Source of the DNA: Bacteroides xylanisolvens XB1A
GTDB lineage: Bacteria > Bacteroidota > Bacteroidia > Bacteroidales > Bacteroidaceae
Assembly: GCF_000210075.1 (NCBI RefSeq)
Contig: NC_021017.1
Span: 2,814,678 to 2,878,677, forward strand
Direction: 5' to 3'
DNA: 64,000 bases
Position numbers and translations under genes: made by a program. The notes under the pieces were generated by a model, which searched no databases, had not been told where the DNA came from, and saw only the letters and a list, made by a program, of their open reading frames with translations. Below are positions 63,284 to 64,000 of the stretch, piece by piece; position 1 is the first letter of the stretch; each line of letters starts with the position of its first letter.

Positions 63284-63787
63284 ATGCCAGTATTGTACAA
63301 ACCCTTCCAGTCCGTTCTGGAAGACAAGAACAAAAAGAAATTATTTCATCCCCGTGTGATATACACGGCCAATGTGTCAACCACCCAACTCGCCAAAGAG
63401 ATAGCCGCTTACTCGTCTCTTTCCACCGGTGATGTGAAGAATACACTCGATAATCTGGTGACAGTGGCTGCCCAGCATCTGCAAGCATCGGAAAGTGTAA
63501 CGCTCGACGGCTTCGGGACTTTCCGTATGGTGATGAAGTCCAACGGCAAAGGTGTGGAACTGCCGGAAAAAGTATCGGCTGCCCAGGCTTCCCTTACCGT
63601 CCGCTTCTTGCCCAACTATACCAAGAATCCTGACCGTACCACCGCTACCCGCTCTTTGGTGACAGGTGTCAAGTGTGTCCGTTTCGACCTTGCCGATACT
63701 TCGGCTTCGGGTGGCGGAAATAGCGGTGAACCCGATGACGGTGGTGGTTCCGGCGGCAGTGGAGAAGCACCGGATCCGGCAGCATAG
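63284..63787 (+). CDS. HU-like DNA-binding protein with Gly-rich tail
   Basis: 167 residues. The core (VSTTQLAKEIAAYSSLSTGDVKNTLDNLVTVAAQHLQASESVTLDGFGTFRM) is the HU fold, of the Bacteroidetes HU-related type in which an N-terminal extension (VLYKPFQSVLEDKNKKKLFHPR) precedes it. The acidic, Gly/Ser-rich tail (about 140-167) is typical of these proteins. It probably binds DNA and shapes the chromosome locally. It is followed 84 bp later by an amidase gene, an order common near Bacteroides capsule loci. Confidence 0.85.
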   Translation: MPVLYKPFQSVLEDKNKKKLFHPRVIYTANVSTTQLAKEIAAYSSLSTGDVKNTLDNLVTVAAQHLQASESVTLDGFGTFRMVMKSNGKGVELPEKVSAAQASLTVRFLPNYTKNPDRTTATRSLVTGVKCVRFDLADTSASGGGNSGEPDDGGGSGGSGEAPDPAA

Positions 63788-63871
63788 CCTGTCTGTATGA
63801 CGCAACACAAACACGAATGGCTGACTAAACGGAACTTTTTAACTGGACTAGTAAACTAATTATCCACTAAC

Positions 63872-64000
63872 ATGCGAATTATTAATTTAATCGTGGTGCA
63901 CTGCAGCGCCACGCGGGGGGATTGTACGCCCTCTCCGGAAGATTTGGACCGGCTGCACCGACGTCGGGGATTTAACGGAACAGGCTATCACTACTACATC
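63872..64000 (+). CDS. N-acetylmuramoyl-L-alanine amidase, N-terminal part (cut by window end)
   Basis: 43 residues are visible: MRIINLIVVHCSAT with the first zinc-ligand His, then SPEDLDRLHRRRGFNGTGYHYYI, the start of an Amidase_2 / T7-lysozyme-like domain. No signal peptide is apparent, as in the phage-type amidases found next to HU-like genes in Bacteroides. The rest lies beyond the window. Confidence 0.8.
   Translation, partial: MRIINLIVVHCSATRGDCTPSPEDLDRLHRRRGFNGTGYHYYI

Overview
The window looks like a chromosomal segment of a gut Bacteroides (B. ovatus / thetaiotaomicron / xylanisolvens type). Reasons: two SusC/SusD outer-membrane glycan uptake systems, two hybrid two-component sensor/regulators (HTCS), promoters of the Bacteroides kind (TAnnTTTG at -7), SPII lipoproteins with Bacteroides-style signals, and a DUF4373 / HU-like / amidase gene set of the sort that often sits beside capsule loci in this genus. 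No tRNA, rRNA, CRISPR array or intact insertion sequence was seen.

Layout. 1-2.7 kb: end of a FISUMP-type surface protein gene, an 800-bp spacer, then a three-gene HipB-HipS-HipT-like toxin-antitoxin operon with its own operators. 2.7-9.6 kb: an RND efflux operon whose AraC regulator is frameshifted and whose TolC-like gene carries an in-frame amber stop. 9.7-16.2 kb (minus strand): a frameshifted GH95 alpha-L-fucosidase gene followed by an HTCS. 16.7-18.4 kb: an AAA-ATPase / PD-(D/E)XK protein. 19.5-30.7 kb: a polysaccharide utilization locus (GH18, SusC, SusD, surface binding protein, GH20) apparently aimed at GlcNAc-containing glycans such as N-glycans or chitooligosaccharides. 30.9-33.4 kb: SulP anion permease and rubrerythrin. 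33.5-36.5 kb: an AT-rich restriction-modification operon (Dam/DpnII-like methylase, endonuclease, second methylase). 36.7-49.7 kb (minus strand): a second utilization locus with HTCS, SusD, SusC, a lipoprotein of unknown function, an MFS permease and a GH130 phosphorylase, probably for beta-mannosides. 50-60.6 kb: mainly housekeeping genes (nadB, lipoamide dehydrogenase, thioredoxin-like lipoprotein, PBP4-type peptidase, CoA transferase, miaB). 60.8-64 kb: S24 repressor, divergent DUF4373 / HU-like / amidase genes, cut by the window end.

The most unusual signal is not a gene. Five intergenic arrays (577-664, 18691-18799, 19014-19101, 30746-30855, 61815-61924) are built of four or five degenerate units, and in every one the repeat period is 22 bp although the unit sequence differs: CAAAC-N5-GTTTG, GAAAC-N5-GTTTC, or TATATA-centred dyads. 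Equal spacing with different sequence suggests that phasing over two helical turns, or a regular series of RNA hairpins, is the selected property. I do not recognise a described family for them.

Three genes are broken by single-base changes (two one-A insertions in A-runs and one CAG-to-TAG change). Two of these hits lie in the same efflux locus. The insertions could be real decay or assembly errors.
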